The notes under the pieces are model-generated. The model had not been told where the DNA came from. It ran no database searches and was given only the letters and a program-made list of their open reading frames with translations. From Niastella caeni (GTDB lineage Bacteria > Bacteroidota > Bacteroidia > Chitinophagales > Chitinophagaceae): 64,000 bases of DNA. Positions 44,256 to 52,661 of this stretch are shown here, piece after piece (the stretch's first letter is position 1; every line of letters starts with the position of its first letter). Location: NCBI RefSeq assembly GCF_004834005.1, contig NZ_STFF01000013.1, positions 62,001 to 126,000 on the forward strand, written 5' to 3'. A program made the translations under genes and the position numbers.

Positions 44256-44340
44256 TTTCTTTTTTGAAAAAGGATATCATGGAAAGTAAATAGATCTCAT
44301 ATAACGATTTGTGAAATAGTCGATATTTTATCTATCAATT

Positions 44341-44406
44341 GTTTTGCAGAATAAATACGCTTAAATAATTCCTTTAATTGGTTCAACAATCTGCCGGCGA
44401 ACTCCA
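44341..44406 (+). repeat. 66-bp boundary repeat, copy 2
   Basis: It begins GTTTTGCAG and ends GCCGGCGAACTCCA. Upstream it shares TTTATCTATC and a following ATTG with copy 4, so homology there extends about 17 bp further. The core reads AATTG-GTTCAA-CAATC, with one change in the spacer relative to the other copies. Confidence 0.85.
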
Positions 44407-44415
44407 CTTTTTTGT

Positions 44416-44453
44416 AAAGCCTTCCGCCAGCTGGCGGAGGGCTTTGTTTTTTA
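44416..44453 (+). terminator. Terminator hairpin after boundary copy 2
   Basis: AAAGCCTTCCGCCAG pairs with CTGGCGGAGGGCTTT, followed by GTTTTTT. The stem sequence is unrelated to the tmRNA terminator but sits at the same place after CTCCA. Confidence 0.8.
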
Positions 44454-44504
44454 TCTACACCGGATAAGTCGAACCTTTTGATTTCTATAGTATTAAATTT
44501 GTGA

Positions 44505-44992
44505 CGTTTCACATTTGCATATATTAGCTTATATGACACCTTAGTTGCAAGACTGGAAGGGAAATGGACAATAAGGAGTATTCAGCTAAGACAGACCGGG
44601 CAATTGTCGGCCAGGGATTTTTCAACATTCATTAAGCCTGTTGTTCCTAACATATTTATTGCAGGGATTTTTCAAAATAAAGAAGATTTCAAAAAAGTAA
44701 CCGAAGAACTGTCGGATGCGGAAGAGATCCTGATCTCAACTATTATTCCTGATATACAAGCCGAAGCCAGGTTTTATATCATGAACGGCGTCGTAATGGA
44801 CCTGGCCTTTTATGAAGGTTCGGCCGACCTGCAAGCGGGTGAGAAATTTGCAGCCGACTTTATTGCTGAAAATAAAGGCGGCCTGCCCCAGGCAGTTGTT
44901 GTAGATATTACATTTAGTGGGCAAACCGGTTGGTTCGTTCTTGAATTTAATGCCTGTTGGGTGCAGGGCTGAATCATTGCAGGGCCGTATAG
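44505..44992 (+). pseudogene. ATP-grasp (R2K-type) protein, broken at both ends
   Basis: The frame is open from 44505 without any ATG and reads YDTLVARLEGKWTIRSIQLR, then RDFSTFIKPVVPNIFIAGIF, typical of R2K-clade ATP-grasp proteins. The first possible start is a TTG at 44604, well inside this conserved part, so the 5' end is lost. At the 3' end the frame stops at 44972 after LEFNACW, but a one-base shift near 44960 restores GAGLNHC, the conserved end of the ATP-grasp active site. The family name is from memory. The truncation lies about 100 bp after boundary copy 2, as if the gene was cut when the module joined. Confidence 0.65.
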
Positions 44993-45146
44993 AACATCAC
45001 CAATAATTAAGTATTAAGTACTACTTCCGTTACACTATTCTACCTAACATATTAAAGTACAAGCGCCAGACAGATATGGCAGGCGTTTATTTTCGTTGAT
45101 GTTAATGGAATTCTTCTCAGAATCTTTAACCCCATCTTTAAATCCA

Positions 45147-46796
45147 ATGTATCCTCACCTAACTCTTCCCCGAATTTCTTCAATCAGGATTTTCTTTATG
45201 TTTCTTCTTTGTAGTTATGTGAACACGTTGTCGGCCCAGTGTACTACGGGCAGCGCCGCTACCTCTTATACCAGTAATAATGGTAGTCGGGGCGCTATGT
45301 TCAATATTACGGCAGGCGCCAGCTCCATTACTATTACCAGTTTTGATGCGAATATATATGGTGGAACAACTGCCCGATATGAAATTTACTATAAGGCTGG
45401 TTCATATGTAGGATCAGAAACTACATCGGGCAATTGGACAATGGCGGGTGGCGTTAATAATCTTACTTCTTTAGGTAACAATGTAGCCACACCTATTCCC
45501 ATCTCGTTGAGCATTACTATTCCCGCTGGCACCACGTATGGATTTTATATCACCAATACAGCTTCGGGCGGACTAAATTATAACAGTTCTGCGACAACAG
45601 GGGTAACCCTTGCCAGTAACAGTGATATGACAGTTACCGGCGGTGTAGGGAAATCCTATCCTTTTGGTTCTACTTATTCATACCGGCTTATCAATTGCAC
45701 TGTACATTATTACACAGGCAGCGTTACCGAAAGCAGTACACTGGCAACAGGTGCCGCAACAAGTCCTGCTTTTACGCAAAATGGCAGCGGTAGTACATTA
45801 TACAGCGCCGCCTGCGATGCCCTAATAGCCAAAGTAACCGGTACCGGCGCTTCTCCAGCCAACGGCAGCACATTGGCAAGGGTGTGGGTCGATGCTGCAC
45901 AGCCGGTACAATATGTTAAACGGCATTATCAGATATCTCCTGCCGTTGATGGCTCAGGCAGAGTAACCCTTTATTTTACGGATGCAGAATTTAGTGCATT
46001 TAATACACAAAGTCCTGCGCCGCCATTACTGTTACCGGTAAGTACTGATGCAGGCACCATTAACAGCCGTAAAGCCAACCTGCTTATCGAAAGGCGCCCA
46101 GGCAGCAGCAGCGATAATACCGGTAACCCCAATACTTATTCCGGTACACCTCAAACCATAGACCCTTCCGATGGAGATATTGTATGGAACAGTTCTGCTG
46201 GCAGATGGGAAGTAACCTTTGATGTGTCAGGATTTAGCGGTTTTTTTGTAAAAACTACCTCCGGAATATTACCATTGGAATTACTGAACTTCAACGGCAG
46301 TCGTGTCAACGATAGGGTAAAGTTGCAATGGCAAACTGCGCAGGAAACGAATACCGGGGCGTTCATAATAGAAAGAAGCACTGATGGTAGTTACTTTACA
46401 GGGATAGCTACCTTAACTGCAAAAGGATACGGTAATAATACTTATGAATACAATGATATTTTGGGCTCAGGCAATCCGGTATATTACCGGCTTAAAATGA
46501 CCGATCTGGATAACAAATACAAATACTCTAAAATTATACGGATCACCAGCGATGAGGATAAGAAAGAAGCATTACTGGTTGTGTATCCCAGTGTGATAAA
46601 AGGTAATACCCGTATAACTATTAAGAGCAATGCCGAAGCGGGTAGTAAGGCCTGTTTTACTGATATTACCGGCAGAATGCTGAAAACAATTACAATCAAT
46701 AATACTTTCGAAACCGTAGATATAAGCCGGTTCCCGGCAGGTATATATATTCTACGGCTTAACAATGGCGTCACACAAAAAATAATCAAGGAATAG
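45147..46796 (+). CDS. Large exported protein with T9SS sorting tail
   Basis: Started at MYPHLTLPRISSIRIFFMFL, the product has 549 residues with a signal peptide ending near LSAQ. The first half holds a beta-sandwich region (about 35-190). The middle (about 190-375) has the segment SGRWEVTFDVSGFSGFFV known from Bacteroidota surface proteins. Next comes the phrase ILPLELLNFNGSRVNDRVKL with TNTGAFIIERSTDG. The last 80 residues are a type A sorting domain ending in RLNNGVTQKIIKE. No enzymatic motif is visible. An adhesin-like or structural role is likely. The gene ends 46 bp before boundary copy 3. Confidence 0.75.
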   Translation: MYPHLTLPRISSIRIFFMFLLCSYVNTLSAQCTTGSAATSYTSNNGSRGAMFNITAGASSITITSFDANIYGGTTARYEIYYKAGSYVGSETTSGNWTMAGGVNNLTSLGNNVATPIPISLSITIPAGTTYGFYITNTASGGLNYNSSATTGVTLASNSDMTVTGGVGKSYPFGSTYSYRLINCTVHYYTGSVTESSTLATGAATSPAFTQNGSGSTLYSAACDALIAKVTGTGASPANGSTLARVWVDAAQPVQYVKRHYQISPAVDGSGRVTLYFTDAEFSAFNTQSPAPPLLLPVSTDAGTINSRKANLLIERRPGSSSDNTGNPNTYSGTPQTIDPSDGDIVWNSSAGRWEVTFDVSGFSGFFVKTTSGILPLELLNFNGSRVNDRVKLQWQTAQETNTGAFIIERSTDGSYFTGIATLTAKGYGNNTYEYNDILGSGNPVYYRLKMTDLDNKYKYSKIIRITSDEDKKEALLVVYPSVIKGNTRITIKSNAEAGSKACFTDITGRMLKTITINNTFETVDISRFPAGIYILRLNNGVTQKIIKE

Positions 46797-46842
46797 CAGC
46801 CGCAAAAAGGCTATTGTATGATCTGAAGTTGATTTATAAATA

Positions 46843-46908
46843 GTTTTACAGTATAAATACGATAAAAGAATCCTTTTAATTGGTTCGACAATTTGCCGGC
46901 GGACTCCA
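46843..46908 (+). repeat. 66-bp boundary repeat, copy 3
   Basis: It begins GTTTTACAG and ends GCCGGCGGACTCCA. The core AATTG-GTTCGA-CAATT is identical to copy 1. It directly follows the T9SS protein gene. Confidence 0.85.
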
Positions 46909-46913
46909 TGATG

Positions 46914-46942
46914 GGAGTAATCGAAAGATTGCTCCTTTTTTT
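46914..46942 (+). terminator. Terminator hairpin after boundary copy 3
   Basis: GGAGTAATC pairs with GATTGCTCC around a GAAA tetraloop, followed by seven T residues. The sequence is again different from the other boundary terminators. Confidence 0.85.
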
Positions 46943-47168
46943 GTAAGTCTTAATAAGTAATTTCACATTTGGTACGCACTGCGTTCCCATTTCTATCGGT
47001 ATATTCATCTCACCGAAACGAGGTCTTTTCTTTTTTGCACATTCTTCACCCGCTTTTCTATTTACTTTATCAATATCATTGACTTATGTTGCATTATTGT
47101 TTACGCATGAAGACGATATCAAGGTTATAAATGAACGAATCACTGTACTCATTATCTTTGCGGCATCT

Positions 47169-47537
47169 ATGGCAAACATGACATACGAAGAACTGGTAAA
47201 AAAGCATCCTGGCTCTCTAGTAGAGAAGATCGTGACAGAAGTATTAAGCAAAGATACCGTTGACGTTTACTTTGAAGATGAGGGCGACGAACAGTGGGCA
47301 GTAATAAAAGTGCATATCTATGAAGAAGACAAGGAGATGGCGCTCCGGTTACTATCCGATAACAAATGGATATTGCAGTTTGGATACTATGACGACGAGG
47401 ATGAATTTATTGAACTGCTTCAGCCGCTTACTCAGCCTGAAATCGACCTAATACCCAAGGGCCTTCAAAAGGTCATGCTAAAAGTCGTGACGAGTGAAGA
47501 AGGCTTACGGCTCCCGGGAAATTTTTTATCCAGATAG
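47169..47537 (+). CDS. Acidic hypothetical protein
   Basis: From MANMTYEELVKKHPGSLVEK the product has about 122 residues; an open frame further upstream starts at 47079 but reads poorly. The protein is acidic (FEDEGDEQWAVIKVHIYEED, YYDDEDEFIELL) and probably soluble. Acidic single-domain proteins of this size are often immunity or antitoxin proteins, but there is no motif to support that. The last residues (LPGNFLSR) run into a ParD remnant, so the true C-terminus may have been replaced at a deletion joint. Confidence 0.5.
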   Translation: MANMTYEELVKKHPGSLVEKIVTEVLSKDTVDVYFEDEGDEQWAVIKVHIYEEDKEMALRLLSDNKWILQFGYYDDEDEFIELLQPLTQPEIDLIPKGLQKVMLKVVTSEEGLRLPGNFLSR

Positions 47538-47551
47538 AGTCGGACTTTTAT

Positions 47552-47785
47552 AATACTTCCATCCTGCCGGGTGAACATTTTGAAGAGTTCATTAATAACG
47601 AAGTATCTTCCGGTCGTTATAGCTCCGCCAGTGAAGTAGTCAGAACAGCTTTAAGGCTTCTGGAATCAGAAGAATCTAAAAAGAAACAGCTTAATAAAGC
47701 CCTTGCCACGGGAGAAACAAGTGGATTCGAAAAGAACTTCGATCCAAAGACTCATTTAAAAAAACTTCATAATAAGATCAAATGA
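47552..47785 (+). pseudogene. ParD-type antitoxin without start codon
   Basis: The frame reads NTSILPGEHFEEFINNEVSS then GRYSSASEVVRTALRLLESE, the ribbon-helix-helix and flexible tail of type II antitoxin ParD. It runs to TGA 47783-47785. No ATG, GTG or TTG is in frame ahead of the ParD homology before it meets the previous gene. No intact ParE toxin gene follows; only a frame of 14 codons starts at the stop. It is therefore a relic of a toxin-antitoxin pair. Confidence 0.75.
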
Positions 47786-47849
47786 AATCGCTGCGTTTGC
47801 CGGAAGATCTTTCAACGACACTGTAATAACCCATTTCGAACAACACTTT

Positions 47850-48518
47850 TCAATGCTCAGTTTGCTTTAATTGCAACCTGTTTCCTTTGGCTTCAGAGTT
47901 TTCATAATACCAAGGGACGCTATCTTTCATGATGATATGTGACTGTAATTCATTTTCATCCAAAGAACTGCAGGAATGAAACTGCATCTCATCAAGCACT
48001 ACCCATCCTCCGTTTCGGAATGTGTAACAGGTAAGATCGGTAAAGCAAGTTATTTTGTGAATTGAAAAAACTGAAATTTCATCCTTTCCATCATGATTGA
48101 GGTCACCTTCATTGGTAACAGCCACTTCTACACCCGTGATATCTTTTATTTCCCCCAACCTGTTTCCCCCGAAACGAAGACTATAATTATAGGTAGCTGT
48201 GTCTTCATGATCATCCTCTTCCCCCTTTAGCTGTACTTCCTCCTGCTCCAATTCATGTCTGATAATTCTAACTAGCACCAGGTTTCCTGTATCTGGAATA
48301 TTATCTCCATCAAAGTTACCGGTAACCTGGAAAATTTCTTTTTTCTCTTGTGCAGTTTTTTCATTAGTTGCCAATTGGGGAGAAAAAATGGCCTGAGTTG
48401 AATCAATATTGGTAATAACAGCGCTGCGAACAGATGTTGGTTGGTTGCTTTCATCTGAATTACACGCTATAATAAGTACCATAACAAGAGTGTATACAAC
48501 TAAAAGAGATTTATGCAT
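47850..48518 (-). CDS. Hypothetical lipoprotein
   Basis: The 222-residue product has a lipoprotein signal with Cys19 in VLIIAC followed by NSDES. The mature part has FQVTGNFDGDNIPDTGNLVL and NEGDLNHDGKDEISVFS, segments that resemble the Asp-rich calcium-binding loops of FG-GAP/integrin-like repeats. This suggests a small extracytoplasmic fold that binds metal. No partner is evident. It converges on the ParD relic. Confidence 0.6.
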   Translation of the reverse strand: MHKSLLVVYTLVMVLIIACNSDESNQPTSVRSAVITNIDSTQAIFSPQLATNEKTAQEKKEIFQVTGNFDGDNIPDTGNLVLVRIIRHELEQEEVQLKGEEDDHEDTATYNYSLRFGGNRLGEIKDITGVEVAVTNEGDLNHDGKDEISVFSIHKITCFTDLTCYTFRNGGWVVLDEMQFHSCSSLDENELQSHIIMKDSVPWYYENSEAKGNRLQLKQTEH

Positions 48519-48724
48519 GGATCAAAAATAAAATAATAGATAGCTTAATGAATATATGAGCAACTGAAACTAAAAATATTATTGAAATATATTCAATGAC
48601 TGGTTCGATAGAAGCTTTATATCTCCCATTTCAAGTGTGAGTTACGTTTAACTTAAATTAAACATCTGGTGAAAGTAATTCTAAAAAGACAATAATAGAA
48701 TGTGCCAAATTTTATCTATCGATT

Positions 48725-48790
48725 GCTTTACAGTTGCCATACGATTAAATAAAATTTTTAATTGGTTCGAAAATTTGCCGGCTGACTCAA
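48725..48790 (+). repeat. 66-bp boundary repeat, copy 4
   Basis: It begins GCTTTACAG and ends GCCGGCTGACTCAA. It is the most diverged of the four full copies but still aligns without gaps over 66 bp. Its core is AATTG-GTTCGA-AAATT. Confidence 0.8.
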
Positions 48791-48797
48791 CGATTTT

Positions 48798-48824
48798 ATA
48801 AAGCCTAGCGTTGCAGGGCTTTAT
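48798..48824. terminator. Terminator hairpin after boundary copy 4
   Basis: ATAAAGCC pairs with GGGCTTTAT around a loop of about 10 nt. It overlaps the stop codon of the minus-strand gene ending at 48821, so it may work for both directions. Confidence 0.65.
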
Positions 48825-49561
48825 TTAACCGACACCTTACTTATTACGTCAGGTGGAACATGGTTAGATAGTACAGTCAACAATGAGCCTATTATTTGGG
48901 GGCTGTTGTCAAGGCCCATATCGGCCACTAACTCATACATATTATCGCCTCGTGCTATCAGTGAGTGTATGTAGTTAATCACCTTATCGGAATGGGTGCG
49001 GTTCCATGTGTTCGCAAAGTCTGCAATACCGCTATTCATGGTTTCAATTAATTGTTGCGAAGGAGGGTTTAAGAAAACGATTTGCAGGAAAATATCGGGA
49101 AAGGTATTGTAGTAATAGTCAACATCAAAGTGTAGGTTGGTTTTGTTTTTCTTTTCTTTTTTGTATGGCTTCACAAAGTGCATTACTTCTTCAATTGGAA
49201 AATTGCCACCCCAATGAAATGCTATGTCGATGGTCGAAACATCCTGGGTGTGAATATTAACTATATCTGCACCTGCTGCATTCCAGTAAATCCATGCCGA
49301 ATGAGAAGAAGAAGCCGGAGAAATAAATGAAATCATCGCAAACATATTCTCATCTATTTGTTGCAGCCTCAAGTCTTCCTGGCCAACCAACAACATAAAA
49401 TCATACTTTTCGAATCCACGAATACCTGTCTCTTTACTGCCTTTTTCAAAAAGCTGCCGAGCTAATTTTTGTTTGAAAGTAGGATGAAAATCTCCTGCAT
49501 ATTCATCAAAAAATGTAGCCCACTCAGTTGACCAGTTCTCGTTATTGGTTGTCATGTTCAA
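48821..49561 (-). CDS. Hypothetical protein, unrecognised
   Basis: The 246-residue product starts MNMTTNNENWSTEWATFFDE. No signal peptide or membrane segment is visible, so it is probably cytoplasmic. It is rich in aromatic residues (WSTEWATFF; SHSAWIYWNAAG; FHWGGNFPIEEVMHF). No catalytic motif or family was recognised. It is a lone gene that ends exactly at boundary copy 4. Confidence 0.6.
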   Translation of the reverse strand: MNMTTNNENWSTEWATFFDEYAGDFHPTFKQKLARQLFEKGSKETGIRGFEKYDFMLLVGQEDLRLQQIDENMFAMISFISPASSSHSAWIYWNAAGADIVNIHTQDVSTIDIAFHWGGNFPIEEVMHFVKPYKKEKKNKTNLHFDVDYYYNTFPDIFLQIVFLNPPSQQLIETMNSGIADFANTWNRTHSDKVINYIHSLIARGDNMYELVADMGLDNSPQIIGSLLTVLSNHVPPDVISKVSVK

Positions 49562-49771
49562 GCGTATTATGAGTTGGTTGTAACGTAGCTGTTATTCTTA
49601 CGGTCAAGATACCTTTTTATCTAAGTGTTCCAACTAATAGAATAAGATACAAAATTTAGTTATATGAAAATATAGTCGTACATCTCATTTGTGGCTGTAC
49701 TTTTTGCTATTAGAGAAGAAATAAAGAATGCCTCTCCTGATAGTGCTGTTGTTAACAAAAAGATCAAAAAA

Positions 49772-49787
49772 GCCCACCAGAGTGGGC
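49772..49787 (-). terminator. Terminator of the propeller lipoprotein gene
   Basis: GCCCAC and GTGGGC form a stem around CAGA. On the minus strand the stem is followed by TTTTTT. It lies about 30 bp after the stop at 49817. Confidence 0.8.
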
Positions 49788-49816
49788 CTTATACTATTTA
49801 ATTATAGAGTAAAACA

Positions 49817-50860
49817 TTACTGTCCTAATGCAATGGCATAAGCAAATGCATTATTTGTGGTGGGATTCAGTGGAACGGGTGTAATACTACCGGTGGGGCT
49901 AATAATCCAATACATTGCTTGCCCGGGATATTCGCTACCGCAAGCAAATATTTCACCAGTTTGTGTATCTACGGTTACTCCCATTCTGCCAGTTATTTGT
50001 TGTCCAAAACCTAAAATGTTAGGCGATCCAAAATCATTGGCCCAATAACAAATATTCTGGTTACTTGTGCCCTGAGTACCTACAACAACCGGATTGCCAA
50101 ATCCATCAACCGCAACAGCATACCCATATGACATTGTTGGTGAAAGTAATTCAGACCGCACCCCATTTCGCCAAAGTACTCCCTTTTTTGTCCTAAGGCC
50201 CGATGAGCCGGTTGCATATACATTTCCTCCGGATGCAACAACACGAACTACAGATGTATTTGATAGCGCTGGTAAAGGAACCAGAACTCCATTCTTCCAG
50301 TACGAAGGGTTTGATGCATCCGAATTGGCTATGTATATATCACCATTGTCAATCGATATGCTATTTGCTTCCCCATTACCCAGGTTTATTGCCACTCCAT
50401 TTTTCCAATATACACCTATATTACTAAACATGTCAATTCTACCTGTCACATATACGTCCCCTGCCCATACTGCAATTCCGGAGGCGAAGGCGGTGAAACT
50501 ATTGTCATAAGGAAGATAAGTAGGCACTCCATTTTTCCAATATACGGCACTCGTTTTACCAGTAACAGGATCTCCTCCCGTTCCACAGGCATATACATCT
50601 GTTCCTACGACAGTGATCCCGTAACAATCTGATCCTCCGGGTAAAGTAACACCAACACCATTTTTCCAGTATTTAGCCTGGCCGCCTTCGCTTCCGGCAA
50701 CATAAATATCACGGGTTGTTAATGTCGCTAATGAACGATTTTTACTTTCATTAAATAGTGAGTCGGCCTGAGTTTCTACTAAGCCCTTCTTACATGCGAA
50801 AGTTTGTAAAAAAATTATTGCGGCTAAAAGTAACTTAAATACACTTGCTGTTCTTTTCAT
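49817..50860 (-). CDS. Lipoprotein with seven YWKNG-type propeller repeats
   Basis: From MKRTASVFKLLLAAIIFLQT the product has 347 residues with a lipid-bearing Cys in FACKKG. The mature chain is a tandem of seven units of about 38-40 residues. Each opens with YWKNGV or a variant (YWKNGVGV, YWKNGVPT, YWKNGVAI, YWKNGVLV, LWRNGVRS, YWANDFGS, YWIISPTG) and ends with a phrase like DVYACGT or NVYATGS. Seven such blades make a closed beta-propeller. The ligand is unknown. Longer start options upstream (to 50932) lack a signal. Confidence 0.75.
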   Translation of the reverse strand: MKRTASVFKLLLAAIIFLQTFACKKGLVETQADSLFNESKNRSLATLTTRDIYVAGSEGGQAKYWKNGVGVTLPGGSDCYGITVVGTDVYACGTGGDPVTGKTSAVYWKNGVPTYLPYDNSFTAFASGIAVWAGDVYVTGRIDMFSNIGVYWKNGVAINLGNGEANSISIDNGDIYIANSDASNPSYWKNGVLVPLPALSNTSVVRVVASGGNVYATGSSGLRTKKGVLWRNGVRSELLSPTMSYGYAVAVDGFGNPVVVGTQGTSNQNICYWANDFGSPNILGFGQQITGRMGVTVDTQTGEIFACGSEYPGQAMYWIISPTGSITPVPLNPTTNNAFAYAIALGQ

Positions 50861-51619
50861 GGTGAATAAAGTTAAATTGTTAAAAATATAATGGTAGGAG
50901 CACACTTGAATAGATAGATATATTGTTAGCAAGCATAAATGCCAGCCTGAATAATTTATCCATTCAGTAATTTAAATTGGTACTATAGTTTTAAAGAAAG
51001 TCGCAATGCATCGATATCAAGGCATCAGGTTAATAATGATCGGCTTTCATTATGTTTTCGGAAAAACAAGATAAGAATGCAGAAAAAGATAATAATAGTG
51101 CAGGAAGACAGAAGTTGTTTGATAATGTTTTCTTCATGATAAGGTTTCTTTTGGTTGATCATCGGATATTGGTGTAAGTTACCATTTTTAAATAGCCATT
51201 CAAAATTAAATTTCGATCAATGAAGTTATTATGAAAGCTTCTCAGATGCTTTAGGTGCTGAAGTAATTTTAAAGTCCTATGCCATTCTCACCTTTTCAGG
51301 CATCTTTTACCAGTGCCTCAACTCGTTCATTTATGTCATCCAATATTTTTTCATCATATTTTTCAGCAAACCCTTCAAGTTCTTCAGGTGTTATTACGAC
51401 GTTCTTTATGGAGTTTTATAATGACGAAAGGAAACAATCAAATATAGTATTTATCATTTTGGAGTAAGAGCCGTCCAGCTTAGCAAGTTTGTCTTTAACC
51501 AGGAAGCGGGATGGTTGTTTAAAAAATGTTGACATGCGGCTTGAACTCTATCAGTTGATGTGGTGTAAAAATCTTTTCCTCCAGCTTCAATCAGGCCCTT
51601 AACCAGTTACCAGCGGATT
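50861..51619. other. Decayed region with gene fragments
   Basis: No intact gene is present in this stretch of about 760 bp. On the minus strand 51296-51415 reads NVVITPEELEGFAEKYDEKI and LDDINERVEALVKDA before a stop, but has no start codon. Around 51480-51600 another minus-strand frame reads LVKGLIEAGGKDFYTTSTDR and VQAACQHFLNNHPASWLK without start or stop. Both look like remains of genes of unknown family. This fits a region losing former cargo. Confidence 0.5.
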
Positions 51620-52444
51620 TCAGCTATTAGCTGGTGGATTTTTGCCAGTCAAGTCGCTGGGTGTATACCCAAAGCGTTTTTTGAAAGCGTATGAAAAGTG
51701 CGACAAGTTCTCAAAGCCAACCTCGTAGCAAACGTCAATTGGTTTCTTTTTCTTTTCGACAAATTGGTAATGTGCTAAATCCAAACGCTTTTGTGTAAGC
51801 CAGCGCTGGGGTGTGGTATTGAACACCTTTCTAAAATCACGTTTGAAAGTTGTCAGGCTGCGACCCGTGAGATAACCAAATTTTTCTAAGGGCAGATTGA
51901 ACATGAAGTTCTTTTCCATATAGTCTGCCAAATCAATTTTCCCTGGTTCTTCAAAGTTTGCCAATATGTTGTCAATTGCTTTATCAATTGTCCTGAGAAT
52001 ACTGATCGCTTCTGTGATTTTTAACGTAGCAATATTTTCAGGCAGTTCTTTCATTTCAAAGTAAGGAATTAACGAAGCCATACAACTTTCAAGCAAGGGG
52101 TGATTATTGAAGCTATATATTTTAAAGGAATCCGGTGCCTTTGCTGTCACATTCAAGTTGGCGTAAAAATCTCTTAGCCTGTTTGTAGACAAATGCATCA
52201 CTACTGTTTTATGCGGCTCTCCGTTTGTGGGATAGTTAATGATAGTTGCCAGTTGATTTCTTGGAATTAAAAAAATATCACCTTTCTTAAAAAAATAAGT
52301 AGCATCAGCCTGCACAATTTTGGTCTCACCCGAAATGAACCAAATGAGCATATGTTGGTCGAACATAATATCCGATTTGAAAAACTTATCGTCGTAAGAC
52401 GAAAGTTTAATGTCCTCGGTTATATATTTTGCCTGATAATCCAT
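51620..52444 (-). CDS. AraC-family transcriptional regulator
   Basis: The 274-residue product has an N-terminal cupin-like sensor part (about 10-150: HMLIWFISGETKIVQADATY, FFKKGDIFLIPRNQ) and a C-terminal double HTH (about 175-265). The HTH includes LPLEKFGYLTGRSLTTFKRD and VCYEVGFENLSHFSYAFKKR with FGYTPSD. It is read away from the SDR genes just upstream on the same strand; the gap to the short SDR fragment is about 65 bp. It probably controls the neighbouring SDR genes, as is common for AraC/SDR pairs. Confidence 0.9.
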   Translation of the reverse strand: MDYQAKYITEDIKLSSYDDKFFKSDIMFDQHMLIWFISGETKIVQADATYFFKKGDIFLIPRNQLATIINYPTNGEPHKTVVMHLSTNRLRDFYANLNVTAKAPDSFKIYSFNNHPLLESCMASLIPYFEMKELPENIATLKITEAISILRTIDKAIDNILANFEEPGKIDLADYMEKNFMFNLPLEKFGYLTGRSLTTFKRDFRKVFNTTPQRWLTQKRLDLAHYQFVEKKKKPIDVCYEVGFENLSHFSYAFKKRFGYTPSDLTGKNPPANS

Positions 52445-52510
52445 TGCTTATACTTTAAATTCCCTTCTACACACGGTTAAGATTAAAACAAAAATAGAAA
52501 TATTCTGATG

Positions 52511-52642
52511 CTAAACGGCTTCTTTTCTTCTGCCTGTAATGATCACTTTAGCCCCGTTTTCATTAAAAGCTTTTGCTGCGGCATATCCGATGCCGCTGTT
52601 GCCACCTGTAATCACGGCAACTTTGTCTTTTAGATTTTTCAT
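52511..52642 (-). pseudogene. Truncated short-chain dehydrogenase (N-terminal 43 residues)
   Basis: The frame reads MKNLKDKVAVITGGNSGIGY then AAAKAFNENGAKVIITGRRK and stops after EAV. This is the first Rossmann beta-alpha-beta unit with the TGGNSGIG cofactor motif and nothing after it. The catalytic YxxxK is missing. It lies 19 bp downstream of a complete SDR gene of different sequence, so it is a remnant rather than part of that gene. Confidence 0.8.
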
Positions 52643-52661
52643 CTTAGTATCTTAAGTTGAA

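Noticed and set aside
47782..47826. Short frame after ParD as a ParE toxin
   Set aside because: It has 14 codons and no ParE features.
51279..51467. Plus-strand frame rich in Ser and Phe
   Set aside because: The minus strand of the same stretch reads as a real protein fragment (TPEELEGFAEKYDEKI), so the plus frame is a shadow.
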